Origin: Planctomycetaceae bacterium
GTDB taxonomy: Bacteria > Planctomycetota > Planctomycetia > Planctomycetales > Planctomycetaceae
NCBI GenBank assembly: GCA_020426325.1
Contig: JAGQQG010000036.1
Coordinates: forward strand, 1-54,532
Direction: 5' to 3'
Length of the DNA: 54,532 nt
The notes under the pieces were generated by a model. That model was not told the origin of the DNA. It ran no database searches and saw nothing but the letters and a program-made list of their open reading frames with translations. Shown here piece after piece: positions 17,802-26,015 of the stretch. The translations under genes were made by a program, and so were the position numbers. Each line of letters begins with the position of its first letter. The first letter of the stretch is position 1.

Positions 17802-19253
17802 TCAGGGCTTCGACTGGATCTTCTCGAGCACCTGCTCAGCCCGAAAGACGACTTCCGCATCTTCACTTTTGAGAGCTTCCTCAAGTTTGGGCTTACCGGC
17901 GAGGCCCAGTTCTTCCAGCTCTTCCTGAGCATCCACTCGGCGTGACCAGTCATCGTCTCCCAACTGCTTGACTAATGCGTCTATGCGTGACTGAAGATCC
18001 GGGTCGGCGTCCTGGACAATGACCAAAGCCACGCGGAAGAGCCGATCAGGGTACGGAGTGATCTCCAACGGAAGCAGCTTCTCCAGTTGGGCCTCATCCA
18101 TCCGATAAACGAGCATCGTGGCGGCGTTACGCAGCGCGTGGGTTTTGAGAATCGTCGTGGTGTGATCAGCCTCGACATCTCCCATTCCCAACTCATGTAG
18201 GCGCTCGGTCCACGACTGCAGCACCTCCTCGGATGTCTTGGCTCCCAGTTCCGAAGCATCGGCAGTTGCAGACCCTTCATCCTTTGCATTTTTTTCCTCT
18301 GAGTCTTCACCTTCTCCTTTCGAGGGAAGTTCGCCCGATTTGATCTTGTCGACAAATGCAGGCAGTCCTTTCTTTTCGTCCTTTGCCGGTGCGGCTTCTC
18401 TTCCCGCATTAGAGTCGTCACTGGCTTCTCCCTCCGAAGCTTTTCCTTCGACTGCCTCATCGCTTGCTTCCACTGACGCTGCTTCAGGCTTTTCAAAAAC
18501 TTCCTCCGCTGTCTCCCCTTCCTCGTCTTGTTCTTCCTCGTCAGCGGCCTTCTTCGCCTTGCTGGAGCGATCGACCGTATTGACGGACCACACGTTCCAC
18601 TGCCCGTCCTCGGTCGGGCGATAGACAAACACATCATGAACTGGGAACTCGCCGCTGTTCTTCACGCGAAAGTTGCCCTCAGCCCGTTCGAGCGTGACAT
18701 GAGGCGCAAACTTCAATTCTGCGTCATAAAGCAGTGCCCTGTCGCTCCGGCCGCGTACGGTCTCGAAGAGTCGGCCACTGTCTCGCAAGGGAGATAACCA
18801 GTGATGATCTGGCATCCGGGCCGGGACATCCGGAGCATCCATACTCACCGAGAGCCCTGCCCAAAGGAGTCGCTTGGAACGCATTTGAGCAGGCGGCCAA
18901 TGCGACAGGAAACGGCCATTGTCGAACTCAAGCAGAACGTCAATATCCTCCATCGGCGGGCCGGAGAACGTGATCATACTGACTGGAGACGGCGTGTTCG
19001 AATCCTTCCGCGGAGCAGAGGGACGACGGGAAAGCGTATACCCCGGCAAGGTCGACTGGAACAGGCCACGGTCGTTCAAATTGGTTCCATAGGCGGAAAG
19101 CAGATACACCCCCGCATCACGCACCGTGAGAGGCTCTGGACTCTCAACCGGATCGTCGTCCGCAAGAGTGACGGACCAACAGAGTAGGCACATTGCCCAT
19201 ACGCAGCTGGCGGCCATCCCTCGCAGCCGGTTCCAATTGCACTTCGAACTCAT
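17802..19253 (-). CDS. Secreted acidic protein with HEAT-like C-terminus
   Basis: 483 residues with a signal peptide (about 11-31, ending LADDD). The N-terminal region (35-230) looks globular. The middle (about 235-345) is low-complexity and very rich in Glu, Ala, Asp and Lys. The C-terminus (about 420-483) has HEAT-like helices (DDDWSRRVDAQEELEELG). It is the last gene of the minus-strand series. Its ATG overlaps the upstream stop as ATGA, so it is translationally coupled to the 598-residue protein. Function unknown; probably an extracytoplasmic scaffold or binding protein. Confidence 0.85.
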   Translation of the reverse strand: MSSKCNWNRLRGMAASCVWAMCLLCWSVTLADDDPVESPEPLTVRDAGVYLLSAYGTNLNDRGLFQSTLPGYTLSRRPSAPRKDSNTPSPVSMITFSGPPMEDIDVLLEFDNGRFLSHWPPAQMRSKRLLWAGLSVSMDAPDVPARMPDHHWLSPLRDSGRLFETVRGRSDRALLYDAELKFAPHVTLERAEGNFRVKNSGEFPVHDVFVYRPTEDGQWNVWSVNTVDRSSKAKKAADEEEQDEEGETAEEVFEKPEAASVEASDEAVEGKASEGEASDDSNAGREAAPAKDEKKGLPAFVDKIKSGELPSKGEGEDSEEKNAKDEGSATADASELGAKTSEEVLQSWTERLHELGMGDVEADHTTTILKTHALRNAATMLVYRMDEAQLEKLLPLEITPYPDRLFRVALVIVQDADPDLQSRIDALVKQLGDDDWSRRVDAQEELEELGLAGKPKLEEALKSEDAEVVFRAEQVLEKIQSKP

Positions 19254-21046
19254 GGTGTTTCCTCGCCGCGAAGCAGATGAGCATTCGCCCAGACCACATG
19301 ATCGCCGATATTCAGGTTCTTTCCGAAGTCCACCAGTAATGTCAATCGCTGTCTCCCCGAGACATCCAGATCCACCTCTTGTGGTTCCTGCCCACCGGTT
19401 AACTCGTCGATCTCCAACAGGACATCCGAATCAGCCATCACCTTGACGATTGCATTTCCATCATCTCCTTCGCTGTCCTGCAAACCAAGCTTGCAGCGAA
19501 AGCGGTCGTACTCGCCATCCAGGGCATAGGAAAGCACGGTCCGTGACGGCAGACAAAGTCCCTTGTCGTACGTCTTCTCACCAATCTGCAACTTCGCACC
19601 GGTCAACGATTTGTCGATCGTCATCGCAATCACCCGATCGAAAAAGGGCGTTTGCGTGACCTCCAATGGCTCGATCTCAGAAAGCGACTGAAACCGCCCC
19701 TTCGCAATGACGACTTCGCGAACATCTTCTCGAATTGCCTCAAGCGTTTCCCTCCAGGGCAACCTGAACGTCACTTTTTCATCGCTGATGTCAGACAATT
19801 GTCCGGGGAGGGTTAACTCGTTGAGGAGTACGAGCCGATGCGCGACCAGCTGCATGTCCGCATCGGGGCGGTCGACCTTTCGCATCACAATCCCCATGAT
19901 GCGGTCCATGGAAATGGTGCGTTCCTGATCCTTGTACTCGAAGCGAAACGACTTGTCGGTGATGCCGAGTACCGTGCCACTCACACGTTGGATGCGATCT
20001 CCCTTCCCCTTCGCATAGACTGAGTCCAGATCGCCGGGCTCATCCTCGCGTTCACTCTTCATCTCTTCGGGCTTCGACGTCGTGGGCCATAGTTCTGTCA
20101 GCTCGATGGCAGGAATTGAGAGTTCATGGGACTGTTTGTCGAGTTGATATTTGACCAGACAATGCTCGCTTTCCCACGATTCCAGCTTCCCTCGGACGTG
20201 ACCGCCATCACGAAAGCGGACCAGCCACTGACCGGCGGACTTCTCCTCTGTCAAGGGCATCAACGCTGCTGGAGTGGGACCGACGAAAAGCTGCGAGTTG
20301 CCCGTACTCTTGAGCTTCGCTCCATACTCTCCGTCTTCCTGGATTGAGAAGTAACCTCGCAGGATCACCGCAAAGTCTCGGTCCGGATGCTTCATGGACA
20401 GGTCGAGCATCCGATGTCCACCCGACGAATTCTGAGTCACGCCTCGTAACTCAGCAAGGCTCGTGATTGAATGGTCTCCCAAGTCTCGAATCTCATAGTG
20501 CACCCCCGCTTCAAATCCTTCGCCCTTCGAGGACAGGCGAAACCCTTCATCGTCATTGCCCGCGGATGGCTCGATCTCGACACTCTCGTTGACGCGAAAC
20601 AAGACCTCCGGAGTGATGGCGCCGAACTCGCCGCCGGGGCCGGCCACTTCTATCGAGAGTTTTGCCGGTTCGTCCTTCTGCCAATAGACGAGCGTGAATG
20701 CATGATGTCCTTTCCGCAGCTTGATCTTTGCTGAGGCCTCGTGCTCCTCGCTGGCCTTGTGCTCATCGGTGCGGCGATTGTCGACAAGCAGTTCAGTTTT
20801 GTCATCCTCGTCGAACAGTTCAGGGATGAGCCGAATACTCCGCAGATCACTTAGAGAAAGACTCTGCGACTCGGACGCCTCGTCTTTGGTCACATCGATG
20901 CTTACTTGTCCTTCTGCGACGGAGTTCACTTTTCCGGCCAGGGTCTCTCCATCGATCGTCACCAGTTCGTCGCCCCGGGATTCCAACGCCGCACACATGA
21001 ATGCAGCGAGGAAGGCCAGCAGAACATAGAGAGATGATTGACGCAT
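19250..21046 (-). CDS. Secreted protein with PA14-like region and NPCBM-like C-terminus
   Basis: 598 residues from the ATG at 21046. A GTG at 21100 extends the frame but places the signal peptide internally. A signal peptide (about 6-22) precedes an LVTIDGETLAGKV-type N-terminal segment. A PA14-like motif (KGHHAFTLVYWQ...GPGG) follows, and near the C-terminus an NPCBM/NEW2-like block with YDKGL, LSYAL and EYDRFRCKLGLQD. These are carbohydrate-binding-type modules. The start is 57 nt from the upstream stop and the stop overlaps the downstream start. It probably works at the cell surface with its neighbours. Confidence 0.82.
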   Translation of the reverse strand: MRQSSLYVLLAFLAAFMCAALESRGDELVTIDGETLAGKVNSVAEGQVSIDVTKDEASESQSLSLSDLRSIRLIPELFDEDDKTELLVDNRRTDEHKASEEHEASAKIKLRKGHHAFTLVYWQKDEPAKLSIEVAGPGGEFGAITPEVLFRVNESVEIEPSAGNDDEGFRLSSKGEGFEAGVHYEIRDLGDHSITSLAELRGVTQNSSGGHRMLDLSMKHPDRDFAVILRGYFSIQEDGEYGAKLKSTGNSQLFVGPTPAALMPLTEEKSAGQWLVRFRDGGHVRGKLESWESEHCLVKYQLDKQSHELSIPAIELTELWPTTSKPEEMKSEREDEPGDLDSVYAKGKGDRIQRVSGTVLGITDKSFRFEYKDQERTISMDRIMGIVMRKVDRPDADMQLVAHRLVLLNELTLPGQLSDISDEKVTFRLPWRETLEAIREDVREVVIAKGRFQSLSEIEPLEVTQTPFFDRVIAMTIDKSLTGAKLQIGEKTYDKGLCLPSRTVLSYALDGEYDRFRCKLGLQDSEGDDGNAIVKVMADSDVLLEIDELTGGQEPQEVDLDVSGRQRLTLLVDFGKNLNIGDHVVWANAHLLRGEETP

Positions 21047-21103
21047 GAGAGTCTCAATCGGCACGAGTCTAAAAAACAGAGGCGTGGCAATGTTCGTCAC
21101 GGA

Positions 21104-21793
21104 TTACTTGCCAGCGTCCGGTGTCGCGGTGTCGTCCTTGGGTGCTGTTGATTCCTGACCACGGGCGACCCGTCGGAAGTAATCAGCAAGGACCGCATCG
21201 AAACCAGAGGGAAAGCCGTCCGTCCGGGATTGAAGAATCTTTTCCCGTTCCTTCGGTGTCAGTTCGGCCCAGTCACGTCCATCGTTCGCAGGGGCACGCA
21301 TCTCCCCACGGCCTCCGGGGCCCGGCTTGAGTGTCGACATGCTTGCAGGGTCCGGTCCTCCGCCGTTTCCTGCGCCCATGTTTCTCTTCTCCAACTCCGC
21401 GATGAAGACGTCGAGATGGGACAGGATTCGCGGCTGAGTCACCTCCGCCGGTGGATGCGTACGTCCATCTTTGAGGTCCACCACAGCCGACTGCATGTCC
21501 GACTCCAGATAGGAAAACGGATCACTCAGAAACTCTTCCTCAGAGACTTCGTCTATGGGCGGATCGGCGTCTTCCTCTGCGCTCGGCTCGTCGGACGGAG
21601 TCGTCTCTGGTGATGTGTCGGACTCCGAACCAACCTCGCCCGGCGGCAGATCCACCGGGTCGGTGTCCAACTCGGACGGCAACACAACCGGCGACTCCTC
21701 GACCGACTCCGCCTCGTCACCTCGTCCGACTGACGAAAGGCTCAAACAGCAGGCGATCATCAGGCAAATAACGGGCATCCAATCTCGAGACAT
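21104..21793 (-). CDS. Small secreted Pro/Glu-rich protein of unknown function
   Basis: 229 residues with an N-terminal signal peptide (about 8-25). Residues 28-85 are disordered and rich in Glu, Asp, Pro and Ser. A short conserved-looking helix follows (HLDVFIAELEKRNMG), then a Gly-rich linker and a helical end (ELTPKEREKILQSR, DAVLADYFRRVA). That C-terminal pattern recurs in planctomycete envelope clusters. No enzyme motif is present. It is co-directional with the coiled-coil gene upstream (129 bp gap) and the PA14-like gene downstream. Confidence 0.8.
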   Translation of the reverse strand: MSRDWMPVICLMIACCLSLSSVGRGDEAESVEESPVVLPSELDTDPVDLPPGEVGSESDTSPETTPSDEPSAEEDADPPIDEVSEEEFLSDPFSYLESDMQSAVVDLKDGRTHPPAEVTQPRILSHLDVFIAELEKRNMGAGNGGGPDPASMSTLKPGPGGRGEMRAPANDGRDWAELTPKEREKILQSRTDGFPSGFDAVLADYFRRVARGQESTAPKDDTATPDAGK

Positions 21794-21922
21794 TGCTCAA
21801 ACTCCCAACAGACTTGCTGTTTGATGATTTCAGAATACTCGTTGATTCAAATGAGTTGTCATGCGACTCGTCCGAGCCAGACTTGGTATTTCCAGCGGCG
21901 ACTTCTCGATCGCACACCGACT

Positions 21923-23374
21923 TCACTGGTTCTGCTGGGAGTATTCGAGCTGGATCTGTTCTGTCAGATCTCGGATCTCAGATTGCCTCCCGCTCAGCGG
22001 CTCCGTTCGTTTTCTCTGTTGATTGGCATCGATCTTCTGCTCCGCGAGCAGACGGTCTGCCGTCATGGTCTGCCCGTGAAGCGACTTCTGCATCCAGCGC
22101 ACCATCTTCAACTCGCCAAGCAGTTTGTTCGCGTTTCCTCGCAGTCCCAGGCCGGCCGCATTGTTCTGGTTGCCCAGTTGAGGACGTGATGCCTGTTTCA
22201 AAGCGTCCAGCAGGTCCTTGAGGTCGGACTCAATCTGCCGTTCATCTGCGATCACAGTTTCGTCAACGCGAGCGTCCTGCAGATTCTCCGACACGAGTTC
22301 CATTATGTCCGCCACGGCCTCAAGTGCCGGTGGGAACGCGAGGCTGAACTCGGTCAGCACACACAAATCGATCGACTCTTCTGCAAGTGCGAGAATCCGG
22401 TCCTCAGCATCAGCGAGGTGACGAATGGAAAGAATCGCCTGCCGCTGCCGGTCCGCGACCCGTGGCGATAACTTCTCGGTAATCTCACGCACCTGCATTT
22501 GCTGGGCGATCATTTCGACGACGTTTTCCATGACCTGCTGACGAACGAGCGCCTCCAACTCGGCCTTGAGATCGCGTTCCGCTTCCGCAATTTGAGCCGC
22601 TGCCCGATTGAGCTTCTCCAATGCCTCCGACTGTTCCGTGGAGGCATCGCCGGAGTTCATCTGACCGAGTGCCGAGCCGGCTGCACTCATGTCCTGCGTG
22701 GCCCCATTGACGCTGCCAGCTGCGGGTGCGGCCAGTTGCCCCAGTTGACGAAGGGCCTGCTCTAAATCTTCCCCCGAACGCTCATTTCGATGCTCAGCGG
22801 TTTCCAGCGCATCAAATTCCTCTTTCGTCGCCTTCTCGTCATCGACTCGCTCGGTCGTTTCGTGCTGCGTTGTCTCCTTGCGGATCAATTGCTCCAACTG
22901 CTGCTTGGCGTTTAACAGGTTCCTCAGCTGCTCGAGCTTGATCTGAAGGCTAATGTCGGAGGTCAGCAACAACCGCTTGAGTTCTTCCAGTTTTTCGATG
23001 ATCTCCTTCTGTTCGTTCGATGCCCGGTCGAGCTTGAGACTGGCGAGCAGTTCCGATGTGGAACTCATTTGATCAGCAATCAACTGCTCCTTCGCCTTCC
23101 GCAGCCCGAGGAGGAGACGGTCCGCGTCCTCGGGCTGTGCCTCCCGGAGCAGTTCCGACAGCTTGAACATGCGACCTTCCAGTTCCCGCATGTGGGCTTC
23201 TGCCTGATCCTGTCCAAACTTGATCCGTTCATTCTCCCCGACCTCCCCGCGAGAACGAGCCGGGTTGAACACCTCCGCTTCTTCCGCATTTGCAGACTCT
23301 TTGTCTGCCGCATCGAGGAAAGCGGGAAGGCACGCGAACAGACATGCCAGCAGCAGCCGTTGAGCAGTCACCAT
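21923..23374 (-). CDS. Secreted coiled-coil protein of unknown function
   Basis: 483 residues with a signal peptide (about 6-22, ending LDAAD). Nearly the whole mature protein is predicted helical with long heptad patterns, for example 55-165 and 235-300. It is rich in Glu, Gln, Leu and Lys, with a Gln/Asn-rich C-terminus. It contains no cysteine pairs or catalytic motifs. Its character matches the helical C-terminal half of the DUF4175-like neighbour (23720-26014), so the two may interact in the periplasm; this is inference. Confidence 0.85.
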   Translation of the reverse strand: MVTAQRLLLACLFACLPAFLDAADKESANAEEAEVFNPARSRGEVGENERIKFGQDQAEAHMRELEGRMFKLSELLREAQPEDADRLLLGLRKAKEQLIADQMSSTSELLASLKLDRASNEQKEIIEKLEELKRLLLTSDISLQIKLEQLRNLLNAKQQLEQLIRKETTQHETTERVDDEKATKEEFDALETAEHRNERSGEDLEQALRQLGQLAAPAAGSVNGATQDMSAAGSALGQMNSGDASTEQSEALEKLNRAAAQIAEAERDLKAELEALVRQQVMENVVEMIAQQMQVREITEKLSPRVADRQRQAILSIRHLADAEDRILALAEESIDLCVLTEFSLAFPPALEAVADIMELVSENLQDARVDETVIADERQIESDLKDLLDALKQASRPQLGNQNNAAGLGLRGNANKLLGELKMVRWMQKSLHGQTMTADRLLAEQKIDANQQRKRTEPLSGRQSEIRDLTEQIQLEYSQQNQ

Positions 23375-23490
23375 GGTCGCACTCCTGTGAACCTTCTGAA
23401 CTGTGTCAGCAGTATTGATCTCAAACGAGTTTCCGGTTAACGATTTTTTCCCGCGATCGTTCTCAACAAATCAGTGTCGATGAGCGTCAA

Positions 23491-23727
23491 TTAGTGTTCC
23501 TTTTCATCACCACGATCAGGTGCTGCCAAAATCTGACTTGCGCGTTCGATCTGATGCTGAGGCACTTGCAGACGAATCCCCGTCGGGTCGGCAGCATAAG
23601 GGACCATCTGAAATACGTGTTCTCCCTGCAGGAACGACTCGATGCCCGCTTCCTCCAGACGGCTCTGAGCCAGATGGGCTTCCCATGCCAACCCGAACGT
23701 CGCGACATCGACCAGTTCATTACTCAT
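23491..23727 (-). CDS. DUF2007-type small protein
   Basis: 78 residues with the DUF2007 pattern: an aliphatic start (LVDVATFGLAWEAHLAQSRLEEAGIES), then FLQGEH and a second half with IRLQVPQHQIERASQIL. The family is called putative signal-transducing, but its function is not established. Its start overlaps the end of the DUF4175-like gene by 8 bp, so it is coupled to it. A 116-bp gap separates it from the downstream coiled-coil gene. Confidence 0.85.
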   Translation of the reverse strand: MSNELVDVATFGLAWEAHLAQSRLEEAGIESFLQGEHVFQMVPYAADPTGIRLQVPQHQIERASQILAAPDRGDEKEH

Positions 23728-26014
23728 CGAAGATGTCCTCCACCTGTTCCTGTCGCAATGCCTCCGTCTCCTGACGGACGTTCGTCTCCAGCTTGATGAC
23801 GGCGTTCAATTGATTCACGACGTCAATAAAGCTGTCCCACTGGGCCATATTATCCAGGATGCGTTTCAGCGAGTCCACCAGAGATTGCTGCTGATTCGCA
23901 ATTTGCTCAATCGATTCCGGTTCGCTGCCGGTCAACGAAACCAGTGACTGCCGCTGCAATTCCATCTCGGAATCGTGCAGACGCGTCAGCGGTTCGAGCA
24001 CGTTCGTCTCAATCAGATCCCACGACTCCGGTCCCCCCAGTTTGTTAAGACGCATCTCCAGCACCGTGGCATCGAGTGCCCGGCTGACCTGTCCGACCTC
24101 TCGTCGTATCAGTTGATGCGTCCTCAACAACGTCGAGGCATCGTCGGGAAGAGTGGCTGTGCGAATGGAATCACGCAACACAATGGCCCCATCGTACTGC
24201 TTCCGGAGACGTGCCCGCAGTTGCTGTTGCCGCAGCCGAATCTCTTTGAACAACTCCTCGGGACTGACGACACGAAACACCGTCTTTCGAGATTGTGTCA
24301 ACTGCGATCCAGTGAAGCAGTCGTCCTCGGCAAGCGCCTGTACGCTCACAACTCCTCCTGCTCCAACCTTCAGATCACCGACCTCAATCGAATGCGACTG
24401 CTCGACAGCTGTCTCGGTCGCGGGTTCTTGCGGACCGAATAACACGATTGCATTATCTGGAATCGCTCCCATGTCGCCCGATATATTCGCTCCACTTGGT
24501 TCTTCGTCCGACACATTCTCCTGGGACGATTCGTCCGCCGCGTGAGATTCGTTGTCGCTGTCGATGGAATCTGTCTCCGCCTCGTCATCGGCCGGTTCAT
24601 CGTCAACAGACTGTTCGTCAAAGACTTCCTCTTCCAAATCAGACGTCCCTTTGGAGGGCATCTCGACGAGTAAAGCGACACGTTTAACGCCAAAATCGTC
24701 CCGGGCGATCACTTCCATCGGGATCGTCGCAACCGGGGTTATCCGTTGACGAACTCCCGAGTGCCTCAGGCTCAGTCGCGGCTGACGGTCCGGCTGTTCT
24801 CCGATGGTCAATGGACGCGGATGGGAGACGAGTCCGGCCTCCTGTGAGGTCATGCTGATCCGCATCTTGACTGGCCCGTCGTGCGTCCATTCCGTCACAA
24901 ACGTGGTCTCGCCGGTCTGTCGGAACTCATGTGGCCCCGGCCCGTCGTTCTCGATTTCAATCATCGAGACCGGAACATTGGATGTCAGTTCGAGGACGGC
25001 TGCCGTCTGAGGCAACAGGCGAACCGAGCCTTCCTCACCGGTGAACCCGAACACCTGCGGTTCCGAGAGTCGCGGATGAGTCGCTGTCAGTTTGAGGTCG
25101 GTGATCCGCGGTCGATCGATGGGAACAATCTGAAACGGTTCCGCTCGCCCGTCTCCTCCCCAGATGTCGACGCTCACTGTTTGCTGAAGCGGCGGCAGAT
25201 CATACCGGAAGTCCCCCTCCTCGAAACGGGTGAGTGTGATTGTCTCATCGCGACCCGAGGAAGACCTCATCCGCATGTGGACAATCTCGGTCGGCGACTC
25301 CTTGTCATGTACGAGCACCTGCAAGCTCGATGGTTCTCCCCGGGGCACAACGTATCTTCCATCCTCCACGCCGATGACCTCGATCCGCGTGTTGCGAGGC
25401 CATGGCTGATCGGATCCCTGAAGCCAGCGAGCTGCCCACAACCGGGCAGGCCCCGGAGCCGCCAGACTGAACAGCATCGGCAAGACGAGCGTCGCAAGAG
25501 TGATCCCCAGACTCGTGGCCAGATGTTTTCCATTGAGGGCACTGCGAAAATCGACCCCTTCCAATGATGCGAAGTTGTGACGGACCGCATTCTCGATCAT
25601 GTCGGTCGAACTGCCGCGAGGTTGGTTCATGTGATCGGGCAATTGCAACACGCTCGCTACTCGGGGGGCGACGGCCTCACGTGCTGATGCGGACCGCGAG
25701 CGATCGACGGCTGCAGCAACATCGAGCGGTGCCAACGACAGACTCAGCGGCTGCACCATATATCGCCATGCAATCCATCCGAGCAGGCCAAACCCCACCA
25801 CTGCATAGCCTGCTCGACCGACACGGCTCAGCTCCAGCCACCAGTCCAGAAGCAGACTCAATGCCAACAGCGCGACCAACGTCGAGACCACCCAGGCACC
25901 CGCCTCTGCAACAAAGTGCGCTCGCATCGCCCGCCGCACAGCAGACAACCTCGACACCAACCGCTCACGCAGATCGGTCAACGAAGTTCGAGAATCGAGA
26001 GGAGCGGTACTCAT
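23720..26014 (-). CDS. DUF4175-like membrane protein of the MoxR/VWA cluster
   Basis: 764 residues. The N-terminus has two or three membrane helices (about 37-58, 70-85 and 166-186) with a DVAAAVDRS motif between them. A beta-rich periplasmic part follows (about 200-430), then a strongly acidic linker (about 440-495, Asp/Glu/Ser) and a helical C-terminus (about 570-764). This layout matches the large DUF4175-like proteins next to MoxR, DUF58 and VWA genes in planctomycetes. The gap to the upstream VWA gene is 1 bp and it overlaps DUF2007. Likely an envelope-anchored structural component. Confidence 0.82.
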   Translation of the reverse strand: MSTAPLDSRTSLTDLRERLVSRLSAVRRAMRAHFVAEAGAWVVSTLVALLALSLLLDWWLELSRVGRAGYAVVGFGLLGWIAWRYMVQPLSLSLAPLDVAAAVDRSRSASAREAVAPRVASVLQLPDHMNQPRGSSTDMIENAVRHNFASLEGVDFRSALNGKHLATSLGITLATLVLPMLFSLAAPGPARLWAARWLQGSDQPWPRNTRIEVIGVEDGRYVVPRGEPSSLQVLVHDKESPTEIVHMRMRSSSGRDETITLTRFEEGDFRYDLPPLQQTVSVDIWGGDGRAEPFQIVPIDRPRITDLKLTATHPRLSEPQVFGFTGEEGSVRLLPQTAAVLELTSNVPVSMIEIENDGPGPHEFRQTGETTFVTEWTHDGPVKMRISMTSQEAGLVSHPRPLTIGEQPDRQPRLSLRHSGVRQRITPVATIPMEVIARDDFGVKRVALLVEMPSKGTSDLEEEVFDEQSVDDEPADDEAETDSIDSDNESHAADESSQENVSDEEPSGANISGDMGAIPDNAIVLFGPQEPATETAVEQSHSIEVGDLKVGAGGVVSVQALAEDDCFTGSQLTQSRKTVFRVVSPEELFKEIRLRQQQLRARLRKQYDGAIVLRDSIRTATLPDDASTLLRTHQLIRREVGQVSRALDATVLEMRLNKLGGPESWDLIETNVLEPLTRLHDSEMELQRQSLVSLTGSEPESIEQIANQQQSLVDSLKRILDNMAQWDSFIDVVNQLNAVIKLETNVRQETEALRQEQVEDIFDE

Positions 26015-26015
26015 T